Assembly (NCBI RefSeq): GCF_000002995.4
Contig: NW_025062479.1
Span: 24,048,221-24,112,220 of the forward strand
Source of the DNA: Brugia malayi
Taxonomy: Eukaryota > Nematoda > Chromadorea > Rhabditida > Onchocercidae
Direction of reading: 5' to 3'
Length of the DNA: 64,000 bases
The notes beneath the pieces were generated by a model. That model made no database searches and was not told the DNA's origin. It saw only the letters and a program-made list of their open reading frames with translations. Every line of letters begins with the position of its first letter. Positions within the stretch are counted from its first letter, which is position 1. The position numbers and the translations under genes were made by a program. This document shows, one piece after another, positions 34,982 to 47,500 of the stretch.

Positions 34982-35699
34982 ACTTTGAATCGAAAAATTC
35001 CTTGTCACCAAAAACTGGAAAACTTGTCGTAATTGGATGGAAATTTACAATTTTGTTCTGAGTAAGGACAAAATCACCATTTCCTTTTATTTTTAGACCT
35101 TCTCGATGGTACAACAATTTTCCCTTAATTCTTTTTACCTTTTAGCTTTTCTCTCTCTTTTTTTTTTTTTGTTTATTTTTGTTTGCTTATTTTGTTTATT
35201 TTAAATTATCATAAAACAACAACAACAATAATAAAGTGATAAAAACAAGAAGAAAATTAGCATTTTACAAAAAATTTTATGGCCTTTAATTTTACATTTT
35301 ATTTATTAGTTCATATTGACATTAAATTTTTAGTATAAATTTCAAAAAAAAAAACCAATTAAAATATTTTATTACAATTTTGAAAATTAATAAATAGTGT
35401 GGAAATAATATCATTTGAAATTTCATAATAAAAGATTATTTATAAATAACATAAATTAATTGTTTTTGATTAATTAATTAATTAAAGCTTAAATTGTTTA
35501 GCCATTTCCTTTAGCAGTGAATGTATCAATTAATTTTATTGATAAATTTTTAATAAATTATTTAGCACTTTTGAGTAAGATCATTGTAAAATTTTGTTTG
35601 TTTCAAATAATTCATCAAAATATTTTCAGCAAAAAAAAAAAAAAATAAAAAATAAAAAAATGCACCAATCATCGCTTTATTTCAAGTTTAATTTCTCTT

Positions 35700-35880
35700 T
35701 TTTAAATTAACATTTTCAACTTATCAAATTAATATATTACTTTATTTTTTGTTTTTATTTATCAAAAAAATAGTATATAATTCATTTTTATTTAAATTAA
35801 CATTTTCAACTTATCAAATTAATATATCATTTTATTTTTTGTTTTTTATTTACCAAAAAAAAAATAGTACACAATTTATT
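35700..35880. repeat. Two-copy direct repeat, ~85 bp
   Basis: TTTAAATTAACATTTTCAAC then TTATCAAATTAATATAT and a TTTATTTTTTG block occur twice in tandem. Confidence 0.8.
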
Positions 35881-36504
35881 TACTAATTTATTTATTTTAC
35901 TTTTTAAATTTTTTTTACTTTGTTTTTTACTCTGTTATTTCAAATAACTCTTACAATAAACGAAAGTAATCGAAATAATTTTACTTAATTAACTGAAATA
36001 TCACTCTCAGATAAATCAGGTCAAATGTCATTTTATCATTTTAATTTATTTTTATGCGACAAATAATAAATTCAAAAAGAATGAATTTTTTGTCAATGTA
36101 TAAAATATCATTTATAAATATTCAAAAAAGATTTCCATCATTTTTTGTTTTTATTTTTTCAATTTCTAATTTTTTAATTTTTAAAAATTATTTTGTTTGA
36201 AAGTGATAACTGATTGGAAAAACTTTTAATTAGTTCATTTTTGAAATGTTTCATTTTCGTTTTCGTTTTTTTTTTTTTTTTTTTTGCAATTCTTTAAAAG
36301 CATTAATTAATTAATTAAAATTAATTAGCATCAAAATTCTTCGTATTAATTTCATTGTTGAATGTAAATTATCGCTAACAATGATAACTGTTATCAGACT
36401 TTTCAAATTTTAATGATATGAAAAAATGAAAAAAAAAGATTGAAAAAAAATTTTGTTCTATTCAAAACAATTAATGAAGAGTTAATAATTTTAATTTAAA
36501 TTAT

Positions 36505-36890
36505 CAAATTTTTACTAATTAGTAGAGAAATAACAAAGGTATTATTAATTAATAAACACTAAAGTTAGTACTATCCATTTTGCTGGTACAATAAAGTTAA
36601 AGTTATTTACATCGCTTTTTTTTTTTTTGCACATTGACAATTTAATGATATTTTTCAGAAAGTTTTTTTTTTTTTTTTTTGAAATTTGCTGCAATATTTT
36701 TTTTAATTTTCATTAATTATTAAAATTGCTAATTAGTAAGGAAATAACAAAAGTGTTATTAATTAACAAACAATAAAGTTAGTTCCATTTATCCATTTTG
36801 CTGGTACAATAAAGTTAAAGTTATTTGCATCGCTTTTTTTTTTGCACATTGACAATTTAATAAATATTTTTCAAAAAAAAATTTTTTTTT
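36505..36890. repeat. Two-copy tandem duplication, ~215 bp
   Basis: Both copies have ACTAATTAGTA/GCTAATTAGTA, CATTTTGCTGGTACAATAAA, GTTAAAGTTATTT and TTGCACATTGACAATTTAAT. Confidence 0.85.
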
Positions 36891-38289
36891 TTATTAAACA
36901 AATTAATTTAACAATCATTGATTTTTTTTTTTGATCAAAATATATTTTTTATATGATTTATCAAAAATGAAATTTTAGTATTATATTAAATCTTTGATAT
37001 TTTTAAATTGAAATTTAAATTAAATAAATTATTATAAGAATTTATTGTAAGAGATAAATTTATTATACTTATTATTTTCATTTGTTTTATTTTATTTTCA
37101 TCTTTTCAATTTGCAATTCATTTTTTATGCATTCATTAATTTTTCAAATGTTTAAATCAACAAATTCATTCTGCTAAAGAAAGTTTAATAAAATTAAATA
37201 AAATATTTTTCTGATTTATTCAATCAAAATTTTACTTTGCACAATAAAAATACATTTTTGTGCTTTATTTTGTTATTTATAATTCAAAATAAATGATAAA
37301 TTACTTCATTTTTCATTCAAATTGTATTAAATTTTAAAATATTGAAAAAAAAAATTAAATTTTAAAATAAATATAAATTTTTTTTGAATAAATAAATTAA
37401 TATAAAATTTTAATATGCTAAATCGTTAATAATTAATAAACAAATATTATAAAATATAAATAAATTCATTTAAATTTCTTCCAAAAAAAAAAACAAAAAT
37501 CGGAATTATTCAATGATTGAAAATTATAAAACGTTTTTCCTGAAGTATTATTTCGGTATTAATTGTTACCTGATTGACTTCTTTTCATTCCTAAATAATT
37601 CATTAAAAAAAAATTTTTTTTCTTCATAAATTTGAATAATTCAAAACTTTAACAAATAAATCTAATAGCTTATTTTGTGCTAATTTCAATTTAATTTATT
37701 AATTTAATTTAATTGCTAAATGCTAACATTTGTATCAAATATGAATTATTAATTTATTTGAGAAAAACTTTAATATTTTCTTTTGTTTACCTTTTTTTTT
37801 TTAATCTCTTTTGTTTATTTTTGATTATTGTCATATTTGTTGCTTTAAAAATTTATTCTAAAATTAAATTAAAAATTTTTTCTTCATAAATTTGAGTAAT
37901 CCAAAAACTCTAACAGATTTTGTTCTGTTTTATAAATCATACATTTAACAAATAATTTAAAAATTTAAAACAAAAAACTTCAAAGTTAAAAAATGCATTA
38001 TTTATTGATAGCAGTAAATTAATAATTTAAAAGAGTTAGTGAAAATGATAAAACTTAAAAATTTAAAAATATTAACTATTAAATTAAAATTTTTCATGAA
38101 ATGAAGAAAAAATTCAAAAATTATAGAATAAAGAATTAAAATCTTTTGCACTTTCATTTTTTTAAAATTTCATATTATCCATTTCGTTAATTAAAATACA
38201 CAATTTAATTTAATACATTTCAGCAAGTATTTTAATCGTAAACAATAACTTAAATTAATTCCTACCTAATTGAACGGTAGTATATTAGT

Positions 38290-38595
38290 AGCAGAAAAAT
38301 ATAACTTTAATTATTCAAAAAATACTTATAACTTTAATTAGTCGAAAAAATTTATAACTTTAATTATTCCAAAATGCTTATAACTTTATTTATTCAAACT
38401 TACTTATAACTTCAATTGATCAAAAATACTTATAATTTTAATTATTCAAAAATACTTGTAACTTTATTTATTCAATAAAACTTATAATTCTAATTATTCA
38501 AAATAATTATAACTTTAATTATTCAAACTTACTTATAACTTCAATTGGTCAAAATACTTGTAACTTTATTTAATCAAAAAATACTTGCAACTTAA
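38290..38595. repeat. Short tandem repeat, ~24-36 bp units
   Basis: The core TATAACTTTAATTATTCAAA recurs about 10 times with substitutions (TTGTAACTTTATTTATTC and similar). Confidence 0.8.
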
Positions 38596-39212
38596 TGTTT
38601 AGATTTTAATTGTTTTCAATGAAAAATTTGCATAATTAGTCCATTTCAACTTTTCGACTGCTTTCTTCTTACTATGAATTTTCTCATTGTTTAAATTAAA
38701 TTTATCTTAAAAACTATTGCAATTTCAATAAATTGTTGCTGTATAAACTAATAATTATAGCAATAATATTAAATTCAAATTAAAAATTTAAAAAAAAAAA
38801 AAAAAAAAATGAAAGTAAAAGAGAAACGAAAAAGTATTTATTAACATTATATTAGTACTTATCAATTTTTATTTTATTTTAATTTAAGAAATTTATGAAA
38901 TTATTTAATTTCAAAATTTGTTTACTTCATTTCTTCCTTTCATTTTTTTCTTTCTCATTTTTGAACTAACAATAATATTCTTTTGATAAATAAATTTTTA
39001 TATTTTTTTTTTTTTTTTTGAAAAAAAATTTATTTTTTTTAAATAAATTGAAATATTTCTATAGGTAATACAATTGAGACAATATTAGCGCCATTTATTC
39101 ATTTCTTTTATGCATGCCGAAAAATTTTTTAATTTAAAAAAAAAGATAATTAAAAAAAAAAAAAAAAAAACTTTAGAAAAATTTTTGACAAACTAGAAGA
39201 GAACTGAATAAA

Positions 39213-39216
39213 AGAA

Positions 39217-39252
<36 letters not shown>
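39213..39252. repeat. (GA)n microsatellite
   Basis: GA run with one phase slip in the middle. Confidence 0.9.
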
Positions 39253-39704
39253 AAAAAAAACGGTATATTAAATAGATGTAGTAGAAACCACTTCAAATTT
39301 CTTTTACTAACAAGCATTTATAAATTATCAGCAAGCACTTCGTGTTTTGATTATTATTTTTCATTTCTGATTTGTTTATTTTTCATTTTTCACTTTGTTG
39401 ACAATGTCATTGTCACATCATTTTAATGATAATTAATTCATTTAACACTATGCATATTTCTCTTAGCTAATTTGATAATTTTTAAATTAAACATTTAAAT
39501 AATCGTTCTTTTCTTTTTTTTTTTATTATTATTATTTAATTATTCTACAATCATTGCATTATTAAGTGATAATAATTTTATATTTTTTTCTTTTTGCATT
39601 GATTTGTTTAATTTATTTATCTCAGATAAATAATTTGTTTAACGAAATGATAATTTTAAAAAAGTATTACTTAATTTTAAAAATTTAAAATTCATATTAT
39701 TATG

Positions 39705-40800
39705 ATTTTTACACTATTATATTTGTTAATAGTGTATTATTATTATTACTATTATGTTTGTTTATTTATCTCATTGTTTACTAATAAACATTATTATTAC
39801 TAACACAACTTTATTATCGTTATTATTGCTACTATTATTATTTTTATTCTTCTTCTTCTTATTATTATTATCATTAGTTGCCAGTATCATATGACTATCA
39901 TATTATTATCATTTAATAGTTTATTATTATTACTATTATCATAATAATAATTATTATTCGAATCTACCATTATTATTCACAATTATTATTATTATTATTA
40001 TTCGCATTGTTATGATTTTCTCACTATCATATCTGCTAATAGTGTATTATTATTATTATTATGTTTGTTTATTTATTTGATTGTTTACTATTAAACATAA
40101 TTATTATTACTGTTATTATGTTTATTTATTTATTTATTTTGTTTTACTATTAAACATTATTATTACTAAATGTTTTTTGCATTTCCATAACAAATATTTT
40201 CTAAAATCATGAATATCAATGTACTGTTAGCCTTTATTTTTTAATAAATTATTATTGCTATTATTATTATTACTATCATATGATTATCATATTATCATTA
40301 TTTAACAGAATGTTATTATTATTCATATTTTTATCATATTATCACTATTTAATAGCATGTTATTATCACTATTATTATTCATATTATTATCATATTATCA
40401 TTATTTAATGGAATGTTATTATCACTACTAATATTCATATTTTTATCACGTTATCACTATTTAATAGAATATTATTATCGCTACTATTATTATTCTTATT
40501 ATTTATCATATTATCATTATTTAATGGCATGCTATTATCACTACTATTATTATCATATTATCATTATTTAATAGCATGTTATTATCACCACTATTATTAT
40601 CATATTATCACTATTTAATAGCATGTTATTATCACCACTATTATTATCATATTATCATTATTTAATGGCATGTTATTATCACTACTATTATTATTCATAT
40701 TATTATCATATTATCATTGTTCAATAGAATTTAGTTATTATTATTATTATCACTCATATTTTTAACATATTATCACTATTTAATAACATAACTATTATTA
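39705..40800. repeat. (ATT)n-rich compound repeat with a TATCATTATTTAATAGCATG core
   Basis: Trinucleotide ATT DNA alternates with a core like CATATTATCATTATTTAATA then GCATGTTATTATCACTAC. The core occurs about 10 times in its right half. Confidence 0.85.
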
Positions 40801-41721
40801 TTGCATTAGCAATATTTTTGCTCTATATTTTAGTTATTAAATCATATTGAAATAAATTTATATTAATTAAAATTGCTAATAAGTTTGTTTATCTTAATAA
40901 TCTTTTATCATACACTTATAAAAATGAATGTAATCAGCTTTATTATTTTTTTTTTTTCTTTAACATTCAATAACAAAACGAAATTTTTTTTCCCATTTAA
41001 AAAAAAAAAAACTTTTTCATCTATACGAAAAATTTAATTTCAAAATGTTTTTTTCTTTTTGCATTTCCATAACAAAAATATTTATCTAAAAAATCATGAA
41101 TATCAATGTACTGTTAATGTGTTTATTTTTTTCAAAAAAAAAAATTCTTACTGTAATTTTAAAATAGCATTTCATTCTTTAATGTATTCAATTCTTTCTT
41201 TTATTTTTTTATTTTAAAAGCTTATTTATTTATTTATTTATTTATTCATTTCCTTAAAATTACAATTGCTAAGAAAGCAAAGAAAAGAAACGAAAAGAGG
41301 GGAAGAAGGGGAAGCATAGGAACAGGTTTAATATAAAAGTACAAATCAGCAATAAACTTGAAATTTAATGAAAATATTTAAACGAAGAAAATTTAAGCAT
41401 TTTCTTTTCAAATGTTCTAAGTGTATATTTTCAAAGCTTTTTTTTTTTTTTTCAATTAAAAGCAAAATTTAAATTTAAAAAATAAAAAACTTAATTACAT
41501 TTAAAGTTTTCTTTCACACTTATCACTGTAATTCTTATCATTTTAGTATTATTTGATTATTATTTCTAATGATAAGCTAATTGTAGTGCCCTTTTTTTTT
41601 TTTTTTTAAATCAACAAAAATGAATATTACTAGTTTTATAAATTATAGCAATTATGAATGAATGAGAATTTCAATGAATTGTTCAATTAGTGAGCAAATT
41701 TTTTTTCTTAAACATTTGAGA

Positions 41722-42390
41722 TTTTCTTTATCATATCATTATTATCAATAAATTATCTTATAAAGATGATTAAAATGATTATCAAAATAGTAATAATATC
41801 ACTAAAAGTAAGTCAGATTATTTGATTTTCAATAATAATAATTGTTTCAATTCTCAATTTAGTAATAAAATAAAATATTTTATTCGACATTTTCTTTATC
41901 ATATCATTATTATCAATAAATTATCTCTAAAGATAATTAAAATTACTATCAAAATAGTAATAATATCACCAGAAAGTCAGATTATTTGATTATCAATAAT
42001 GATAACTGATTCAATTCTCAATTTAGTAATAAAACAAAATATTTCATTCGACATTTTCTTTATCATATCATTATTATCAATAAATTATCTCTAAAGATAA
42101 TTAAAATTACTATCAAAATAGTAATAATATCACCAGAAGTCAGATTATTTGATTATCAATAATGATAACTGATTCAATTCTCAATTTAGTAATAAAACAA
42201 AATATTTCATTCGACATTTTCTTTATCATATCATTATTATCAATAAATTATCTCTAAAGATAATCAAAATTACTATCAAAATAGTAATAATATCACCAGA
42301 AGTAAGTCAGATTATTTCAATTTCAATAATAATAATTGTTTTCTTTTTTTTCTGTTCTTGATTGATTCAATTTCTAATTTAGTAATAAAA
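41722..42390. repeat. Tandem repeat, period 163-168 bp, four copies
   Basis: Copies start with TTTTCTTTATCATATCATTA at 41722, 41890, 42053 and 42217. They carry CAAAATAGTAATAATATCAC and a GTCAGATTATTTGATT block. Confidence 0.9.
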
Positions 42391-44590
42391 ACAAAAATTT
42401 TTTATCCTTTAATAATTTTTATTTAAAAACAAAAATATAGCATAAAATTATGAATAAATGATAAAAAATTTGTTTTTTCCTTTTTTTTTTTAAAAAAAAA
42501 AATGAATTAAAATGAAAGTTATTGCATTTTCAATATGATTTTAATTTGATTTATTTAATTTGAATTGTTGCAATAACAAATTTTCAATTTCGATAATATT
42601 ATCAAATCTTGTAAATAAATCATTTCAAAAAAAAAAAAAAAAAAACGCAATTTTATAATTTCAATTGTTAAATTAATGTACCAACAATTTTTAACCACCA
42701 AATATGACATTAAATTATCAATAAATTTTTTTTTTTTTTTTTAAATATATAAATTTATCATTCATTGTTCCATTTAAAATTATATCGCAGTTGAAATTTT
42801 TGTTAAATTCATTCGAGAAAAAAAAAAAAAGAAAAACAAAAAATGTAAGTCAATTGCGCCCGATTGATTGTAATCGAAACATCGATTCAATTATTTCATT
42901 CATTAAAACATAAAAAAATTTATCAAAAAAGAAGAATTATGATAGAAATACTAATTTTAGAATGGCAAAATTGTTTTTGTTTTTTGTTTTTTAATTTTAT
43001 TTAAATATACAATTTTGATTTGTAAAATTTTAAATGATTAATATGATTTAATAAATTTTTTTTTAAAAAAAAAATTAAAAACGAAACATTTTGTTTTTCT
43101 TTTTTTTTTTTTGATAAACATTTATTTGCAATGATAATAAAAAAAAAAAAAAAATGTCATTTACTATTATCACTAATCTCTTATCACTTAAATAAATTAT
43201 TGTTTATTTATTTATTTATTTATGAATTGTTATCATCTTTAAAATAAATAACATTTCTTATACGAAGAAAAAAGAAAGAATGAAATTAATACAAATAAAA
43301 ATTAAAAATTATTTTTTCAATTTTAATTTTATACATTATTCATCATATTTCACTCTTCGTTAGTCATTTGTAAATGAATGCTTTTTTTAATTTTAATTTT
43401 TTTTTAATTTTATTTTTCATTTTTTTTTTTTTTTTTGAAAAAGGGGGGTGTTAACATTAGGATATTATTTTATAAAAAATTTCAAATAACTGGAATATTA
43501 ATGACGAATCAATTCAAATTGCTCAATTGCTCATTATTTTGAATTATTTTCATCACTCATACACAAATGTTACAAAATAAATAATTGTTGTTTATTGTTA
43601 TTGCTATTATTGTTATTGTTTATCTTTGTTTGTTTTTTAAAGACAAAACAAAAAGAGAAAGAAAAAAACAATTTCATTTTTCTTGGATTTATATATCTAT
43701 GTCACATCATTTTTCATCTCTTTTTCAAACAACAAAAAACTATTAAAACGAATAAAAAAAAAAAAAAAATTTTTTTTTTTCCATTTCATTAATCTTTTAT
43801 AATTTATTTCTTTTCTTCAAATTTTCATTTCTTTTTTTTCTTTTTTTTTTTTTATTTTTATTAAAATTTAAATTTTTGCATCGATTAAATTCATCAATTT
43901 CATAGCTTTTATCATTTAAATAATAATTTATAGTGGAAAATTTTACAACAAATTATTTCTTTTTTTCTCAATTTATTATGAATTTAAAATTTTTGATAAA
44001 CTTTTAAGTTTTTGATTTTTTAAATTTATTGAATTAAATTTTTCTAAGTAATCATTGCATCCATAACTACTATAAACTTTTCAAAATAACACTTAAAATA
44101 TTTGAAACAATTATCATTTAATCTTTTCAATTTACATTTTTTTTTTCCTTCCAAAAACTTATTTTTTTGATTTTAGAATTTATTCAATTAAATTTTTGAA
44201 AATAATCATTATATCATAACTATTATAAACTTTTCGAAATAATCCTTAAAATAATTATCATTCAATCTTTTCAATTTACATTTTTTTTTTCTCCAAAAAT
44301 TTCTCACCCATTTTTTTTTTTTAAAAAGACAAAAAAAAAAAAACTTTTAAAATCTTTACTGTATGATACGAAATGATAGTATTTTTATTTCTTTTTAAAA
44401 TATGTTTATCTTTAAAATTACTAATTTGTTTCTTTCAAATTTACATTTAACAACAATTTAAACAAACAAAAAAAAAAGGCAATAATATTTTTTAATAAAT
44501 TTAATCAAATATTTTAAAATATTCAATGATAATTTTTTAGATGTATATGAAGTGCTAAAAAAAAAAAAACAAATTAATTATATTTTCTCG

Positions 44591-47500
44591 ATGGTAGTGC
44601 CATTTGTATTACTTTTATCAACCACTGAAATGAATGATAGTGCCGTAAAGTTGAAAAAGAAAAGGCTTATCAAGCATGTTGTCACCTTATCAGTTATCAC
44701 TAGCATACTATTTGCATTAATCATTGTTGCTGGCATTGTATTGATATTCAAATTACCACCAAACAATCAAAAATTTACTCTTAGCACAATTGACTTATCA
44801 CAAGATCAAGGTTAGTTTTTTGATTAATTTATTCAATTACCTGATTAATTTATAAGATTACCTGTAATTTTTTAGAGCATACTTAATAAAATGTAAATTG
44901 AAATAAACATAAAGGAGTGATTGTTTTTTTTTTTTTGTTGTTGTTATAAAATTTAAGGTTAGCTTAATTAAGTTATTCAATTACCTGATTAATTTTGAGA
45001 ATTACCTGTAATTTCTTTGAATATACTTAATAAATTGTAAATTGAAATTGAAATAAACTTAAAAGAGTAATTGTTTTTTTTTGTTTTAAAATTATAAAAT
45101 TTAAGGTTAGCTTAATTAATTTATACAATTATCTAATTAATTTATATGGCTACCTGTAATTCCTTAGATTATACTTAATAAATTGTAAATCGAAATAAAC
45201 TTAAAAGAGTAATTGTTAAAATAATTTCTTTCTTTGTTGTTACAAATTATAAAATTAAGGTTAGCTTTGATTAATTCATATGATTACCTGTAATTTCTTA
45301 GATTATACTTAATAAATTGTAAATTTGGAATAAACTTAAAAGAGTAATTGTTAAAATAATTTTTTTATTTTTGTTATTATAAAATTAAGGTTAGCTTTGA
45401 TTAATTTATACGATTACCTGTAATTTCTCGGGGTATACTTAATAAACTGTAGATTGAAATAAACTTAAAAAGTAATAATTAAAATTATTCTTTTATTTTG
45501 TTGTAATAAAATTTATTAATTAGTTTTTTTTTTTTTTTTAAGCAAAATTTATTTACAAAATTTACTAATTAGTAAAGAATTACTTAGAATTCATTAATTA
45601 GTGAATGATTTTTTAAAATTTACCAATTATTAAAAAATTTTTTAAATTTTTCACAAAAATTATTGTTTTTTCTCTTTTTTATTTCTCTTATTTATCATTT
45701 AAAAGTTTTATCAAATATTTAATAATTTATTAATTAAAAATGCAAATTAGAATTGTTTATTTATTTTTTTTTTCAGAAAATTGGAAACATCAAGTGAATG
45801 CTGTTTTTGCAATAAATTTAATTGGACCAAAAGAAATGCGACCTAAACGATCGGTCGAAAATATTAAAGTAATCAAATTTATATTAAAAATATTATTTAA
45901 AATAAATTTTAAATTTGTTTAAAAAAAAATAAACTTTAAAATAATTTCTAAAATACAATTGTAATGACATATACTGCATATTGATTTTTTTTTTATAGTA
46001 TAAAATTTAATCATACATTCATAATTTTAATTATTATCATTGAATGTTTTCTTATCATAATTATTTATCAGATATTCTTAATCATAATTATAAGATTGAT
46101 TTATAAATAAATTATTTACATTATTTAATTTTAAATTAGTTTCATTTCATATTAGTCATCAAATTAGGTTTATTTATCACTAAAGACTTACTTATCGTAG
46201 ATTTACATATGAATTTTTTATCACAAAATGAAATTTATCACTAAATTTTCGTTATCATTGCTTTATATACTAATTTATTATAAAAATTGTTAGTGATAAA
46301 TAAATAACCTAAAAACCTAAAAATAAAAAAAAAAATTAACCTAAAAATTTATCACTTTTTATTTCATTTCCGATTTCTATTTATGGTATAAATTTATCAT
46401 ACATTCATAATTTTAATCATTATCATTGAATGTATTCTTATCATAATTATTTATCAGATATTCTTAATCATAATTATCAATCTCGTAAGACTTACACAAA
46501 CTAATTATAATTACACAAATAATTACTTAGATAATTTAATTTTAAATTAGTTTAACTTTATATATTAATCATTAAATTAGATTTGTTTATCACTGATGAC
46601 TTACTTATCATGAATGTATATGCATTAATTTCTTATCACAAAATAAATTTATCACTAAATTTTCGTTATCACTGCTTTGCATAGCAATTTATCAGAAAAA
46701 TTGCCATTCTAACCTAAAAATTTATCACTTTTTATTTCATTTTCTTGTTGCTTAATTTTTCGATTATTAATTTCATTTTTTTTTTTTTAAAAAAAAAATA
46801 AAAAACAACAAATGAAAAAGTTTTGTTGCAGAAATATAATTTATAATAATAAAAAAAAAAAAAATTTCACTCAACATTAACCTTGGAATTAAATTTTTCA
46901 AAAATGTTATTTGGTTGAGAAAATTTTTTTTTTTTTTTTGGAATTCTCGGCACTAAAATTAAAAACAAACATATTTTATTGATTATTTATCAAATATATC
47001 TAAATGTAAATAACATTTCAAAAATTCCGTTTCATTTCTTGTTTACAAGTTGAAAAAAAAAAATAAATAAACAACAATTATTGTAATTATTAAATTGTCA
47101 GTATTGTACCAATAAACCGGAATATAATCCAAAAAAAAATTAAATTTTTTAGCAAAACCACAAAAAAAAAAAAATAAATAAATTATGTCAGTAAAAGAAA
47201 AAGAAAAAATTTGTGAGCAAGAAAAAAGAAAAATTTAGAAAATAAATTTATTTCTTATAAAATTTTTGTTAAATTGAGAATATTTGAGACTTTTCAAAAA
47301 ATTTTTTTTATAAATTATTACTAATTAAATTTACTTTTGTAAAAATTAACAATTTTTTTTTTATTATTTAGTAAAAGTATTTTTTTCTCCGCAGAACTAG
47401 TAAATAATAATTTTTTAAATTTTTAAATTAAAATTTTTCAGTTTTTTTTTTAAAAAAAATTTAAATTTTATCATTTGGTATTTCAATTTTTTTTTCCTGT

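Larger units (their letters stand above)
31543..44590. other. 13-kb AT-rich intergenic region without a convincing gene
   Basis: A polyadenylation signal AATAAA lies at 31601-31606, 59 bp after the stop of the 25-exon gene. Beyond it I see only AT-rich DNA, homopolymers and tandem repeats, listed separately. The least simple stretch is about 34985-35110. On the minus strand it reads LYHREGLKIKGNGDFVLTQN followed by KIVNFHPITTSF and runs into a CT repeat. It could be a lone exon, but no splice partner was found. Confidence 0.55.
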
